From positions 1 to 39,866 of the forward strand of contig CAADYR010000092.1 in NCBI GenBank assembly GCA_900753305.1: a DNA stretch of 39,866 nt. The letters run 5' to 3'. The DNA is from Lachnospiraceae bacterium. Its GTDB lineage: Bacteria > Bacillota > Clostridia > Lachnospirales > Lachnospiraceae. The notes beneath the pieces were generated by a model. The model was not told the origin of the DNA. It saw only the letters and a list, made by a program, of their open reading frames with translations, and made no database searches. A program made the position numbers and the translations under genes. This document shows positions 1-7,736 of this stretch, piece by piece. Position 1 is the first letter of the stretch; each line of letters opens with the position of its first letter.

Positions 1-120
1 CTAAACCATATTACTTGCCTATTTTCCCGATAGCACATGTCAAAAATCCTCAGCGTAGCCCGCTACGCCTACGTTTTTTGACATGTACTTTCTGAAAAAT
101 ATTCTGCGTAAATGGTTCAG
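1..120. repeat. Long imperfect inverted repeat (cruciform/hairpin)
   Basis: A palindrome centred near 60. ACATGTCAAAAA at 35-46 is the exact complement of 75-86, and GCGTAGC at 53-59 pairs with 62-68. The outer flanks (1-34 against 87-120) still match at roughly two thirds of positions, ending in CTAAACCAT versus ATGGTTCAG. It may extend past the left edge. There is no T-run, so it is not a plain terminator. The structure is seen directly; its role is unknown (repeat family, RNA fold or mobile remnant). Confidence 0.7.
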
Positions 121-147
121 TTATTTAGAAAACGCTATACTAGTGAC

Positions 148-303
148 GAATTGCACAGCTTTTGCAATGCAACACAGGTTCGCTCTCGCTACGCTGCAGC
201 TCGTAGCGGGTACGTAAGTGTGCATGTGTCTTGCGACCATGCGCACTTACGTACCGACGGCTGCAAAGTACCTGTTTATGCATTTGCAAAAGCTGTGCAA
301 TTC
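148..303. repeat. Nested inverted repeat with long near-perfect arms
   Basis: The arm at 148-171 (GAATTGCACAGCTTTTGCAA, then TGCA) is complementary to 279-303 with a single extra base. ACACAGGT/ACCTGTTT continues the stem, and an inner pair, GGTACGTAAGTGTGCATG near 208-225 against 238-255, closes it with one mismatch. A small extra hairpin (GCTACG...CGTAGC) sits at about 189-207. The 92-codon ORF crossing the element is best explained by the repeat itself. No function is recognised. It lies about 140 bases upstream of the esterase gene. Confidence 0.75.
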
Positions 304-445
304 TGTTATTGGGATAATATATATGCTTGTATCTATTCAGAACTCATACGAAAAACAGCAGTTTATTTAGATAAAAAGTTTATTTGTTAATTGTTTATTG
401 TGATTATTTTATCGTATATAGATTTAGAAAGAAGAGGATAAAGAT

Positions 446-1318
446 ATGAAATATGAAGTAATTGATATAAGGATTGCGCATTCTGTGCAGGCAACGCTTA
501 CGATTTATGCACATGAGGATTATACGGAAGTGTATGGGGAGCGTAAAAGACCGATGATCGTGATCTGTCCGGGTGGTGGCTATGAGCATGTTTCTCCAAG
601 AGAGGGAGAGGCAATTGCGTTGCAGTTCATGACAACGGGAGCACATGCAGCGGTATTGCGATATGATGTGTCGGGGCAGGGAGCAGAGTTCCCACAGCAT
701 CTGCTGGAACTGGCTGCATCTGTAGTTTATGTAAGGAAACATGCAGGAGAATATTGCATCGACCCGGATAAGATATTGGTAGCCGGATTCTCTGCAGGTG
801 GACATCTGGCAGCGAGTCTGGGCTGCTTCTGGAAAGAAAAATGGCTGGAAGAGCTGATGCAGGCAGAAACAGGTGCGACAATGAAGGATTATCAGCCAAA
901 TGGTGAGATCCTGGCTTATCCGGTTATCACATCCGGTGAGTTCGCTCACAGAGGTTCCTTTGTAAAAATTATGGGCAACGAAGCAGAACAGGGTTATGCA
1001 CCGCTTGGACTCACAGCTAAGGAATTAGAAGAGAAACTGAGTCTGGAGAATCAGGTTACATCAGATTTCCCACAGACCTTTATGTGGCATACTTTTGAGG
1101 ATGGTGCCGTTCCTTTGGAGAACTCCCTCTTCTTTGCAGAAGCACTGCGTAAGGCTGGTGTGAACTTTGAATATCACGTCTTCCCTCATGGCGGACATGG
1201 TTATGCCCTGGCAACGAAGGAAACTGCCATGAAAGAAGGCAAAGAGATTAACGCCCAGTGTGCCCAGTGGATCGATCTGTTCAAGAGCTGGATGAAATAT
1301 AATGTATATGATATTTAA
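446..1318 (+). CDS. Alpha/beta-hydrolase, probable carbohydrate esterase
   Basis: A cytoplasmic serine esterase of the alpha/beta-hydrolase fold (BD-FAE / acetyl-xylan-esterase-like group), 290 residues, with no signal peptide. The oxyanion-hole loop is PGGGYEHVSPREGE. The nucleophile is Ser116 in GFSAGGH, and Asp219 (FEDGAVP) and His251 (GGHGY) are the likely remaining triad residues. The start is supported by AGAGGA upstream of ATG 446. It is convergent with the AraC gene and next to a rhamnogalacturonan locus, so deacetylation of an imported pectic or hemicellulosic oligosaccharide is the likely role. The substrate is inferred from context. Relatives also act on xylan and mannan acetyl groups, so the mannanase at 19.8 kb is another possible partner. 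Confidence 0.8.
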   Translation: MKYEVIDIRIAHSVQATLTIYAHEDYTEVYGERKRPMIVICPGGGYEHVSPREGEAIALQFMTTGAHAAVLRYDVSGQGAEFPQHLLELAASVVYVRKHAGEYCIDPDKILVAGFSAGGHLAASLGCFWKEKWLEELMQAETGATMKDYQPNGEILAYPVITSGEFAHRGSFVKIMGNEAEQGYAPLGLTAKELEEKLSLENQVTSDFPQTFMWHTFEDGAVPLENSLFFAEALRKAGVNFEYHVFPHGGHGYALATKETAMKEGKEINAQCAQWIDLFKSWMKYNVYDI

Positions 1319-1331
1319 GATTCTGGCTACA

Positions 1332-1356
1332 CCGCAGGTTATATCAGAACCTGCGG
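1332..1356. terminator. Hairpin between convergent genes
   Basis: CCGCAGGTT at 1332-1340 and AACCTGCGG at 1348-1356 form a perfect 9-bp stem with a 7-base loop, in the gap between the convergent esterase and AraC genes. No strong T-run follows on either strand, so termination efficiency is uncertain. Confidence 0.55.
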
Positions 1357-1374
1357 CGTCACTAGAATAGTCTT

Positions 1375-2334
1375 TTATTTCTCGGGATACATCCATCCTT
1401 TATATTCCAGGATAGAGAGTTTCTCCTGGTTTTCTTTTACCTGCAGGGTTTCATTGCGGTAAGCTCTGGGGGTGATCTGCATCACATCCATAAAATGTCG
1501 GTTAAAGCTGGATACAGAGCGGAAACCGACCATCTCTGATATCTCCAGAATGGAATATTCTGTACTGCGAAGAAGATTACATGCCTTGGAGATTCTGGTA
1601 TTATTCACAAAATCCAAAGGACTTGTTCCTATAATAGAATGGAAGAGCCGTCTGAAATGTGTAGGACTCAGTCTGCAGATATCAGCCAGATAGTTGATAT
1701 TGAACTGTTGTGAGTAATTATCTTCAATGTAATCCAGTACCGGCGAGATGACCATGGCATTCTCGGGCGGCTGGTTAGTAGGAGCGATATTGGAACCACC
1801 CTCGCTCTGAATACGGTACAGTTCAATAGATAATGCCAGAAGCAATCCTGTTACACTGGTCTGATAGTGTGGTTTCTTTTCTTCAAGTTCCCGGATGACA
1901 GCCATGGTAAGCTGATATACCTGAGGATACTGGTCGCGACTCAGAATATGCTTATAATTCTTGAATGCCGGAAGGGAAAGGTCAAAATCCCTTGAAAAAT
2001 TCGGAGAGATATTGCGAAACAGTTCACCGGTATCCATAAAAAGATATGACCAGTGACTCTCAGTTCCGGGAGAACTGTAGGTGGTGTGCGGAATATTTCG
2101 TGGAATACAGGTTACATCGCCCTCTTTGAAGAAGAGAGGGTCTTTTTGACCGATAAATTCCATATATCCGCTGTCGGAATGGCATACGCCTATTTCAAGA
2201 CAGTTATGGAAATGCAGATTTTTACTGGGAACATTAGAAATTTTCCAATGTTCTCCTGACAGTAATAGTACAGGAAAATCATAAGGGAGATAGTAGTTAC
2301 GATACTCTGCTACTCCTGATTTCTGTCTAGCCAT
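1375..2334 (-). CDS. AraC-family transcriptional regulator
   Basis: 319 residues. The N-terminal half is a cupin-type sugar-sensing domain (HFHNCLEIGVCHSDSGYMEF, then a PGD-like EGDVTCIPRN turn). The C-terminal hundred residues are a double AraC helix-turn-helix (DICRLSPTHFRRLFHSIIG, then EISEMVGFRSVSSFNRHF). ATG 2334 is preceded by AAGGAGG. It is transcribed away from the ABC transporter across a 430-base gap, the usual layout for a local activator of a sugar-uptake locus. It probably senses a pectin-derived sugar and switches on the transporter and enzyme genes. Ligand and operator are not visible. Confidence 0.88.
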   Translation of the reverse strand: MARQKSGVAEYRNYYLPYDFPVLLLSGEHWKISNVPSKNLHFHNCLEIGVCHSDSGYMEFIGQKDPLFFKEGDVTCIPRNIPHTTYSSPGTESHWSYLFMDTGELFRNISPNFSRDFDLSLPAFKNYKHILSRDQYPQVYQLTMAVIRELEEKKPHYQTSVTGLLLALSIELYRIQSEGGSNIAPTNQPPENAMVISPVLDYIEDNYSQQFNINYLADICRLSPTHFRRLFHSIIGTSPLDFVNNTRISKACNLLRSTEYSILEISEMVGFRSVSSFNRHFMDVMQITPRAYRNETLQVKENQEKLSILEYKGWMYPEK

Positions 2335-2765
2335 AATGAAGCCTCCTTAGTATATCAATATATGTGTTATTGTTTATTATGACCATGGATTGTTTTGAAT
2401 ATGGTTGTATTTGCACAGAAAACGAATACATATGATAAGAAAAAGCACACAAATTATCAAAAACAACCAATGCCGAAAAATATGCAAATTTATGTAAACA
2501 TTTACATATGTATAATTTTAATATATATTAAAATAGTCCATTAAAACAGTAGTCAATCTGTATAGCTAAACAAGTTTAAAAAATAAAATAATGGACATAT
2601 CTTATATATTGTACAAAAGTGAGTATAACATAAATGGTCAGAATTGCATAGTATTTTTAATGCACTGAATAGAAAAAAGTTTAAAAATGTATAATAATAT
2701 ACTCATAAAAGCCAATAAACTATACAAATTAACCGTATAGACATCGGTTGGGAGGTTACATTAGA
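2335..2765. promoter_or_regulatory. Divergent control region, AraC / ABC transporter
   Basis: 430 bases, very AT-rich and without a gene. AGAAAACGAATACA at 2417-2430 resembles a catabolite-responsive element (two departures from the TGWNANCGNTNWCA pattern). TATAAT at 2690-2695 is a good -10, but I find no convincing -35 for it, which would fit an activator-dependent promoter. The transporter leader would then be about 65 bases. All of these sites are inferred by eye. Confidence 0.4.
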
Positions 2766-3716
2766 ATGAGTAAAGCAAAAAAAGCAAGCGCTCCAATAGG
2801 CGCAAAAACGAGCTGGAAAAATGCTTTCAAGAGGGATTGGCAGTTGTATCTGATGCTTTTGTTCCCACTTGCAATGGTTATCATATTTAACTATGCATCT
2901 TATCCCGGATTGAGAATGATCTTCATGGATTATAAACCGGCAAAGGGCTACAGCGGAAGCGAATGGGTCGGTATGAAAACAATTATGAAGGTGTTTAAAG
3001 ATGCAGATTTCCACAGAGCTTTAAAAAGTTCCATCGTATTTAACTTATTGGATCTGTTAGTTGGATTCCCAATGCCTATTATTCTGGCATTGATGCTGAA
3101 CGAACTTCGTTATCCCAGATTCAAGAAAGTCACACAGACGATCCTGTATCTGCCACATTTCCTTTCATGGGTTATCGTGGGCAGCGTTGCTTATACAATG
3201 TTCAGACCTACTACTGGTCTTGTAAACATCGCATTGATGAACTGGGGTGTTATCAGTGAAGGTATTCCATTCCTGACAGAGAAATGGCACTGGGCGGTGA
3301 CTTATCTGCTGATCGGTGTATGGCAGGGAATGGGATGGGGAACCATCATCTACCTGGCAGCGATTACAGGTATCAGCGGCGAGTTATATGAAGCGGCAAT
3401 GATTGATGGTGCGAACCGTTGGCAGAGGATGTGGAACATCACATTACCTGGTATTAAGGGTACTGTAGTTACACTGCTGATTATGAACTTAGGACGTATT
3501 ATGGGTAGTAACTTCGAACGTCTGGATCAGTTCGGCAACTCACAGGTTAAGGACTTCCAGTATCAGTTAGCTATCTACGTATATGAGAAAGGTCTTGCAG
3601 GCGGCAAGTTCAGTATGTCAACTTTCGTAAACCTGTTCCAGTCTGTAATTGGTCTTATATTAGTTCTTTTGTCAGATAAGTTCGCTAAGAAACTTGGCGA
3701 AGACGGATTGTTATAG
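2766..3716 (+). CDS. Carbohydrate ABC transporter permease, LplB type
   Basis: An inner-membrane permease of the polysaccharide/aldouronate-type ABC importers (LplB/YtcP-family systems), 316 residues. A basic cytoplasmic N-terminus is followed by six hydrophobic segments. The permease EAA loop is visible as YEAAMIDGANRWQRMWNITL around residues 212-231, the contact to the ATPase. I chose ATG 2766 because GGAGGT lies 9 bases upstream; an in-frame TTG at 2748 lacks a site. The next permease begins 14 bases after the stop, so they form one operon. No ATPase gene is in the window. Substrate is assigned from the neighbouring enzymes: rhamnogalacturonan oligosaccharides. Confidence 0.9.
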   Translation: MSKAKKASAPIGAKTSWKNAFKRDWQLYLMLLFPLAMVIIFNYASYPGLRMIFMDYKPAKGYSGSEWVGMKTIMKVFKDADFHRALKSSIVFNLLDLLVGFPMPIILALMLNELRYPRFKKVTQTILYLPHFLSWVIVGSVAYTMFRPTTGLVNIALMNWGVISEGIPFLTEKWHWAVTYLLIGVWQGMGWGTIIYLAAITGISGELYEAAMIDGANRWQRMWNITLPGIKGTVVTLLIMNLGRIMGSNFERLDQFGNSQVKDFQYQLAIYVYEKGLAGGKFSMSTFVNLFQSVIGLILVLLSDKFAKKLGEDGLL

Positions 3717-3730
3717 GGGGGTGTTGAATC

Positions 3731-4657
3731 ATGGCAAAGAAGAAAAATGTGGCAGTTGATGAGGGCATGAATACGGATGGCAACAGAGCCATTAATAAAT
3801 TCCGAATCAGCGATGCTGTAATGATGATCATCCTTGTTCTCTTATGTGCAACCTGCGTATTACCGTTCTTGCACTTACTGGCTAAATCTATATCAGGTAA
3901 TGAGTACGTTATTGCCAAGAAGATAGCATTCTGGCCAAAAGGAATCAACTTTGATGCATATGCTTCTATTTTTAGGGATGGAGGCATGGTATACAGTATG
4001 ATCTACAGTGTTATCGTAACTGTAATCTTTACTGCTTTAGGTATGGCTGTATGTACCTGTGCAGCATATCCTCTTTCCAAGAAGAGATTAAAGGGAAGAA
4101 CATTCTTTACATTTTTACTGATGTTCCCTATGTACTTTGGTGCAGGATTGATTCCTTCCTACTTATTGTATAAGGATTTACATATGCTGGATACCATGTG
4201 GGTATTGATCTTACCTTTGATCTATTCACCATATAACATGCTGATCATGAAGACAAACTTGCAGGCAAGTATTCCTGACAGCTTGGAAGAATCCGCATTT
4301 CTGGATGGCGCAACCAATTTCCAGATTCTTTGGAAGATCGTACTTCCGTTATCTAAGCCTATCATTGCAACACTGTCGCTGTTCTATGCAGTAGGTCGTT
4401 GGAATTCATACGCAGATAACAAGTACTATATCAAATCAGAAAGCTTAAAGATGATTCAGTATAAGCTTTCACAGTTAGTATCCTCGGCAGCAGAAGCACA
4501 GACAGCTACTCTGTCAGAGGCAGCCGCTGTAACAAGTACTCCTGAAGTATTACAGGCAGCAGCAATCATGTTTGTTACAATTCCTATCATTTGTATCTAT
4601 CCTTTCTTACAGAAATACTTTGTAAAGGGCGTTATGGTAGGCGCTGTAAAAGGTTAA
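3731..4657 (+). CDS. Carbohydrate ABC transporter permease, YtcP type
   Basis: The second permease of the importer (308 residues), with six predicted membrane helices starting near residue 34 (VMMIILVLLCATCVLPFL). The EAA loop reads LEESAFLDGATNFQILWKIV. A GGGGGGTG site precedes ATG 3731. A stretch rich in Ala/Glu/Ser/Thr (about 250-280) sits between the last two helices, a typical family feature. It pairs with the upstream permease and the downstream lipoprotein. An 80-base gap precedes the lipoprotein gene. The permease assignment is firm; the sugar is inferred from context. Confidence 0.9.
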   Translation: MAKKKNVAVDEGMNTDGNRAINKFRISDAVMMIILVLLCATCVLPFLHLLAKSISGNEYVIAKKIAFWPKGINFDAYASIFRDGGMVYSMIYSVIVTVIFTALGMAVCTCAAYPLSKKRLKGRTFFTFLLMFPMYFGAGLIPSYLLYKDLHMLDTMWVLILPLIYSPYNMLIMKTNLQASIPDSLEESAFLDGATNFQILWKIVLPLSKPIIATLSLFYAVGRWNSYADNKYYIKSESLKMIQYKLSQLVSSAAEAQTATLSEAAAVTSTPEVLQAAAIMFVTIPIICIYPFLQKYFVKGVMVGAVKG

Positions 4658-4737
4658 AACCAAAATTGAAACAGTTAGTTTTCCCGAACTATCGGGCGTT
4701 ACATAAAACTATATATTTATTAAAGGAGGATTTCATT

Positions 4738-6468
4738 ATGAAGAAGAATACTCTTCAGAAGACAATCGCACTTGCATTAACAGGTGCTATGGCTATGGGA
4801 ACATTAGCAGGCTGCGGAAGCAGCAATGACACAAGTGCATCTACAAGCACAGACACAAAGACAGAAACAGCTTCTACAGAAGCAGCAGCTACAACATCAG
4901 AAGCTTCCACAGAAGCATCTGATGAAGTTACAGGTATCGATGGATACGAAGCATTTGCTGATAATGTTACATTGAGAATCCCTGTATATGACAGAGGTGT
5001 TGAAGGTGTTCCTGATGTAAGCAATAACTACTGGACCAAGTGGGTACAGGAGAACTTCGGTGACAAGTACAACATTACAGTAGAATATGTACCTATCACA
5101 CGTTCTGATGTATTAACATCCTATGCATTATTAGCAGCAGGCGATGAACTTCCTACAATCCTTATGGAATATGACTATCCTAAGTTAGCTCAGTGGGCTG
5201 GTGACGGATATCTGACAACATATGATCTGGATGAATTCGCTAAGGTAGCTCCTACTTACTATCAGAGAATGGTAGACCTGGATCAGCTCAGTTATACACA
5301 GATGGATGGTGAGACATATTTTGCATTAGCTGAAAGACCTTACTACAATACAAACTACACATGGGTTACTTTCTATCGTCAGGACTGGTTAGACCAGATC
5401 GGATATTCGGAGTATCCTGATACATGGGCAGAAGAGAAGGAAATGCTTCAGAAGTTAGTTGACGAAGGTATCTGCGCACATCCTCTTGGAGGACAGATGG
5501 TAACAGGCGCTGGCGTTGACCAGAACTATGCTTACAGATCATTCCCTCTTGATGAAGAGAACTGGGCTTGCTACGGTGACTATGCAATTCCTGCACTTGG
5601 TGATGACGCTAACAAGGCACTTTTAAAGAGAACTAATGAGCAGTACAACGATGGATTTATCAATCCTGAATATTATGTAACAGATGCTGAGACAGCCAAG
5701 GCTTCCTTCATTAATGGTGAAGCAGTAGCATGGAGTGCATATATTTCTGCAAATATGGATGTACTGGATTCCTTCTATGCTCAGAATCCTGATGGCAAGT
5801 TAGCTGTTAGAGTTCAGGCTACAACAGAAGATAAAGATGGCGGCACAGTACCTGCATTCAGAGCAAACAATCCTTTCGGTATGATGATCGGTTTCTCTTC
5901 TCAGGCATCTGAAGATGAGATCAAGGCAGCCTGGATGTACATGGAATGGATGACACAGGAAGACAATCTCTTCACAATGCAGTGGGGTGTTGAAGGTGAA
6001 AACTACACAGTAGGTGATGACGGACTTCCAGTAGCAGTAGCTGATTATGCTGGTGACTACAAGCAGGGATTCAACAACTCCAAGGATTACTGGTGTGTAA
6101 CAACAGAAGCCAGAACTGCTGGTACTATCGAAGATGTTATCAAGGCAGCAGCTCCTGCAGGATATCCTCAGGACTTCACACAGGATATCATTGACAACTA
6201 CTACAAGCAGTTGGAAGTTGCTGAAAAAGGCTGGGCAGTATCCGATTGTAACTTCGCAGTAGTACTTGATTCTGTTGGTGAGTATCAGGCATCCTTACTT
6301 GAACTCTACACAGAGTACAGAGATCAGTTAACAATGTGCTCTCCTGACGAATTCGACGCATTATATGATGAATTAGCTCAGAAGTATGCTGATGCTGGAT
6401 ATCAGGCAATCGTTGATGAAAGAAAAGAAGCATACGAAGCTGGTCAGAGCACAAAATTACCTCAGTAA
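4738..6468 (+). CDS. Extracellular solute-binding lipoprotein
   Basis: 576 residues; the binding component of the importer, anchored outside the membrane. The signal peptide ends in a lipobox, LAGC, with Cys26 the lipidated residue. A Ser/Thr/Glu/Ala-rich linker (about 27-65) follows, and then a large periplasmic-binding-protein-like fold of the LipO/YtcQ type. The start is ATG 4738 with AAAGGAGGA upstream; a longer in-frame reading from 4591 would overlap the permease gene and bury the signal peptide. A strong hairpin follows the gene, so transporter mRNA probably ends here at high level and the enzymes are read from a second promoter. Rhamnogalacturonan oligosaccharide binding is inferred from neighbours. 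Confidence 0.9.
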   Translation: MKKNTLQKTIALALTGAMAMGTLAGCGSSNDTSASTSTDTKTETASTEAAATTSEASTEASDEVTGIDGYEAFADNVTLRIPVYDRGVEGVPDVSNNYWTKWVQENFGDKYNITVEYVPITRSDVLTSYALLAAGDELPTILMEYDYPKLAQWAGDGYLTTYDLDEFAKVAPTYYQRMVDLDQLSYTQMDGETYFALAERPYYNTNYTWVTFYRQDWLDQIGYSEYPDTWAEEKEMLQKLVDEGICAHPLGGQMVTGAGVDQNYAYRSFPLDEENWACYGDYAIPALGDDANKALLKRTNEQYNDGFINPEYYVTDAETAKASFINGEAVAWSAYISANMDVLDSFYAQNPDGKLAVRVQATTEDKDGGTVPAFRANNPFGMMIGFSSQASEDEIKAAWMYMEWMTQEDNLFTMQWGVEGENYTVGDDGLPVAVADYAGDYKQGFNNSKDYWCVTTEARTAGTIEDVIKAAAPAGYPQDFTQDIIDNYYKQLEVAEKGWAVSDCNFAVVLDSVGEYQASLLELYTEYRDQLTMCSPDEFDALYDELAQKYADAGYQAIVDERKEAYEAGQSTKLPQ

Positions 6469-6510
6469 TTTGCACACAATCTAACCTGATTTGATAAAAC
6501 AATAAATACG

Positions 6511-6538
6511 GCCCCCGACACATGTTGGGGGCTGTTTT
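6511..6538 (+). terminator. Intrinsic terminator after the binding protein
   Basis: GCCCCCGACA (6511-6520) pairs with TGTTGGGGGC (6523-6532), with one G-T pair, and is followed by TGTTTT. It separates the transporter genes from the enzyme genes and probably sets unequal expression of the two. Confidence 0.85.
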
Positions 6539-6598
6539 AGAAAAAGCTGCAGGTATATTTTTTCAAAGATTTTACTGTACTTTCATATTGTGAAACCT

Positions 6599-6626
6599 TT
6601 GACAAAGTAAATCTAAAAAATAATTT
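6599..6626 (+). promoter_or_regulatory. Promoter for the GH105-CE12-GH112 operon
   Basis: TTGACA at 6599-6604 and TAATTT at 6621-6626 with a 16-base spacer. It sits between the terminator at 6511 and the GH105 start at 6683, which explains how the enzymes are transcribed past that terminator. Confidence 0.55.
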
Positions 6627-6682
6627 TGCATGATAAATAACACTTGAAGCGGTGTAAAGATAAGATTGAGGAGGAATGTATC

Positions 6683-7735
6683 ATGTTAAAGCTGGAGTAT
6701 GACAAACAGGAGCTTGAGCAGGTAATTGACAAAATTGTAAAGAAAACAATGAACATGGATCTGACATGGGACTGGCCATGCGGTGTTGCATATTATGGAA
6801 TTTCAGATGCTTATGAGAAGACAGGAAAGAAAGAATATCTGGAGCTGTTAAAAGATCGTATAGATGAATTGATTGATCTGGGATTGCCTAAGGTGTGGAC
6901 TGTAAATGCATGCGCAATGGGACATTGCCTGATTACTTTGTATCAGGCTACCGGAGAAGAAAAATATCATGAGATTCTGATGAGCAAGATTGCATATTTA
7001 AGAAATGATGCTCTGCGTTTTGGTGATCATGTGCTGCAACATACGGTTTCTGCAAACAATGATTTTCCAGAGCAGTGCTGGTGCGATACATTGTTTATGG
7101 CAGCTTTTCTTATGCTTCGAGTAGGTGTCATGGAAAAGGATGAGGAACTGATTGATGATGCATTGAATCAGTATTATTGGCATATTAAGTATTTACAGAA
7201 TCCAAGCAGTGGACTATGGTATCACGGCTATGACAATATCGCAGGAGACCATATGTCAGGTATTTACTGGGGACGTGCCAATGCGTGGGCTGCTTTTACC
7301 ATGTCACAGGTAGGTGGTATCCTGCCACAGTGTTATCTGTATCCCAAATATATCGATGTTGCAGGTTCTCTCAATGAGCAGTTGGCAGCACTTAAGGTAT
7401 ATCAGACAGAAAATGGACTGTGGAGAACAGTGGTAGATGATCCTGAGTCTTATGAAGAGATCTCTGCATCAGCAGGCATTGCGGCAGCTATGCTGACAAG
7501 AGGCAATCCACTTCACAGCAAGTATATTAACAAGTCGATCAAGGGACTTCTGGCAAATGTCAGTGAAGATGGTAAAGTAATGAATGTATCCGGCGGTACA
7601 GCCGTTATGAGAGATAAGGAAGGTTACCGCGGTATTCCAAAAGCTTATATTCAGGGATGGGGACAGGGATTGGCATTGTCTTTCTTTGCTACATTATTAG
7701 TGTCTGACAATATCCAGAAAGACGGTGCCTTATAA
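6683..7735 (+). CDS. GH105 unsaturated rhamnogalacturonyl hydrolase
   Basis: 350 residues, cytoplasmic, of the YteR/YesR (GH105) alpha/alpha-barrel type. It removes the unsaturated galacturonyl residue left at the non-reducing end of rhamnogalacturonan fragments by lyases. Visible family motifs are DWPCGVAYYGI near the N-terminus, WCDTLFMA with the likely catalytic Asp135, WYHGYD, YWGRANAWAAF and GQGLALSF. ATG 6683 has AGGAGG 8 bases upstream; the alternative TTG at 6644 has no site. The next gene begins one base after this stop, so translation is likely coupled. The substrate is backed by the adjacent CE12 esterase. GH88 glucuronyl hydrolase activity is a less likely alternative. Confidence 0.88.
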   Translation: MLKLEYDKQELEQVIDKIVKKTMNMDLTWDWPCGVAYYGISDAYEKTGKKEYLELLKDRIDELIDLGLPKVWTVNACAMGHCLITLYQATGEEKYHEILMSKIAYLRNDALRFGDHVLQHTVSANNDFPEQCWCDTLFMAAFLMLRVGVMEKDEELIDDALNQYYWHIKYLQNPSSGLWYHGYDNIAGDHMSGIYWGRANAWAAFTMSQVGGILPQCYLYPKYIDVAGSLNEQLAALKVYQTENGLWRTVVDDPESYEEISASAGIAAAMLTRGNPLHSKYINKSIKGLLANVSEDGKVMNVSGGTAVMRDKEGYRGIPKAYIQGWGQGLALSFFATLLVSDNIQKDGAL

Positions 7736-7736
7736 A

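Noticed and set aside
112..390. 92-codon plus-strand ORF at the left edge
   Set aside because: It runs through the nested inverted repeat, has no ribosome binding site, is rich in Cys/His/Tyr in no recognisable pattern, and is best explained as repeat sequence.
404..949. 181-codon minus-strand ORF
   Set aside because: Antisense shadow of the esterase, whose catalytic motifs and ribosome site are clear.
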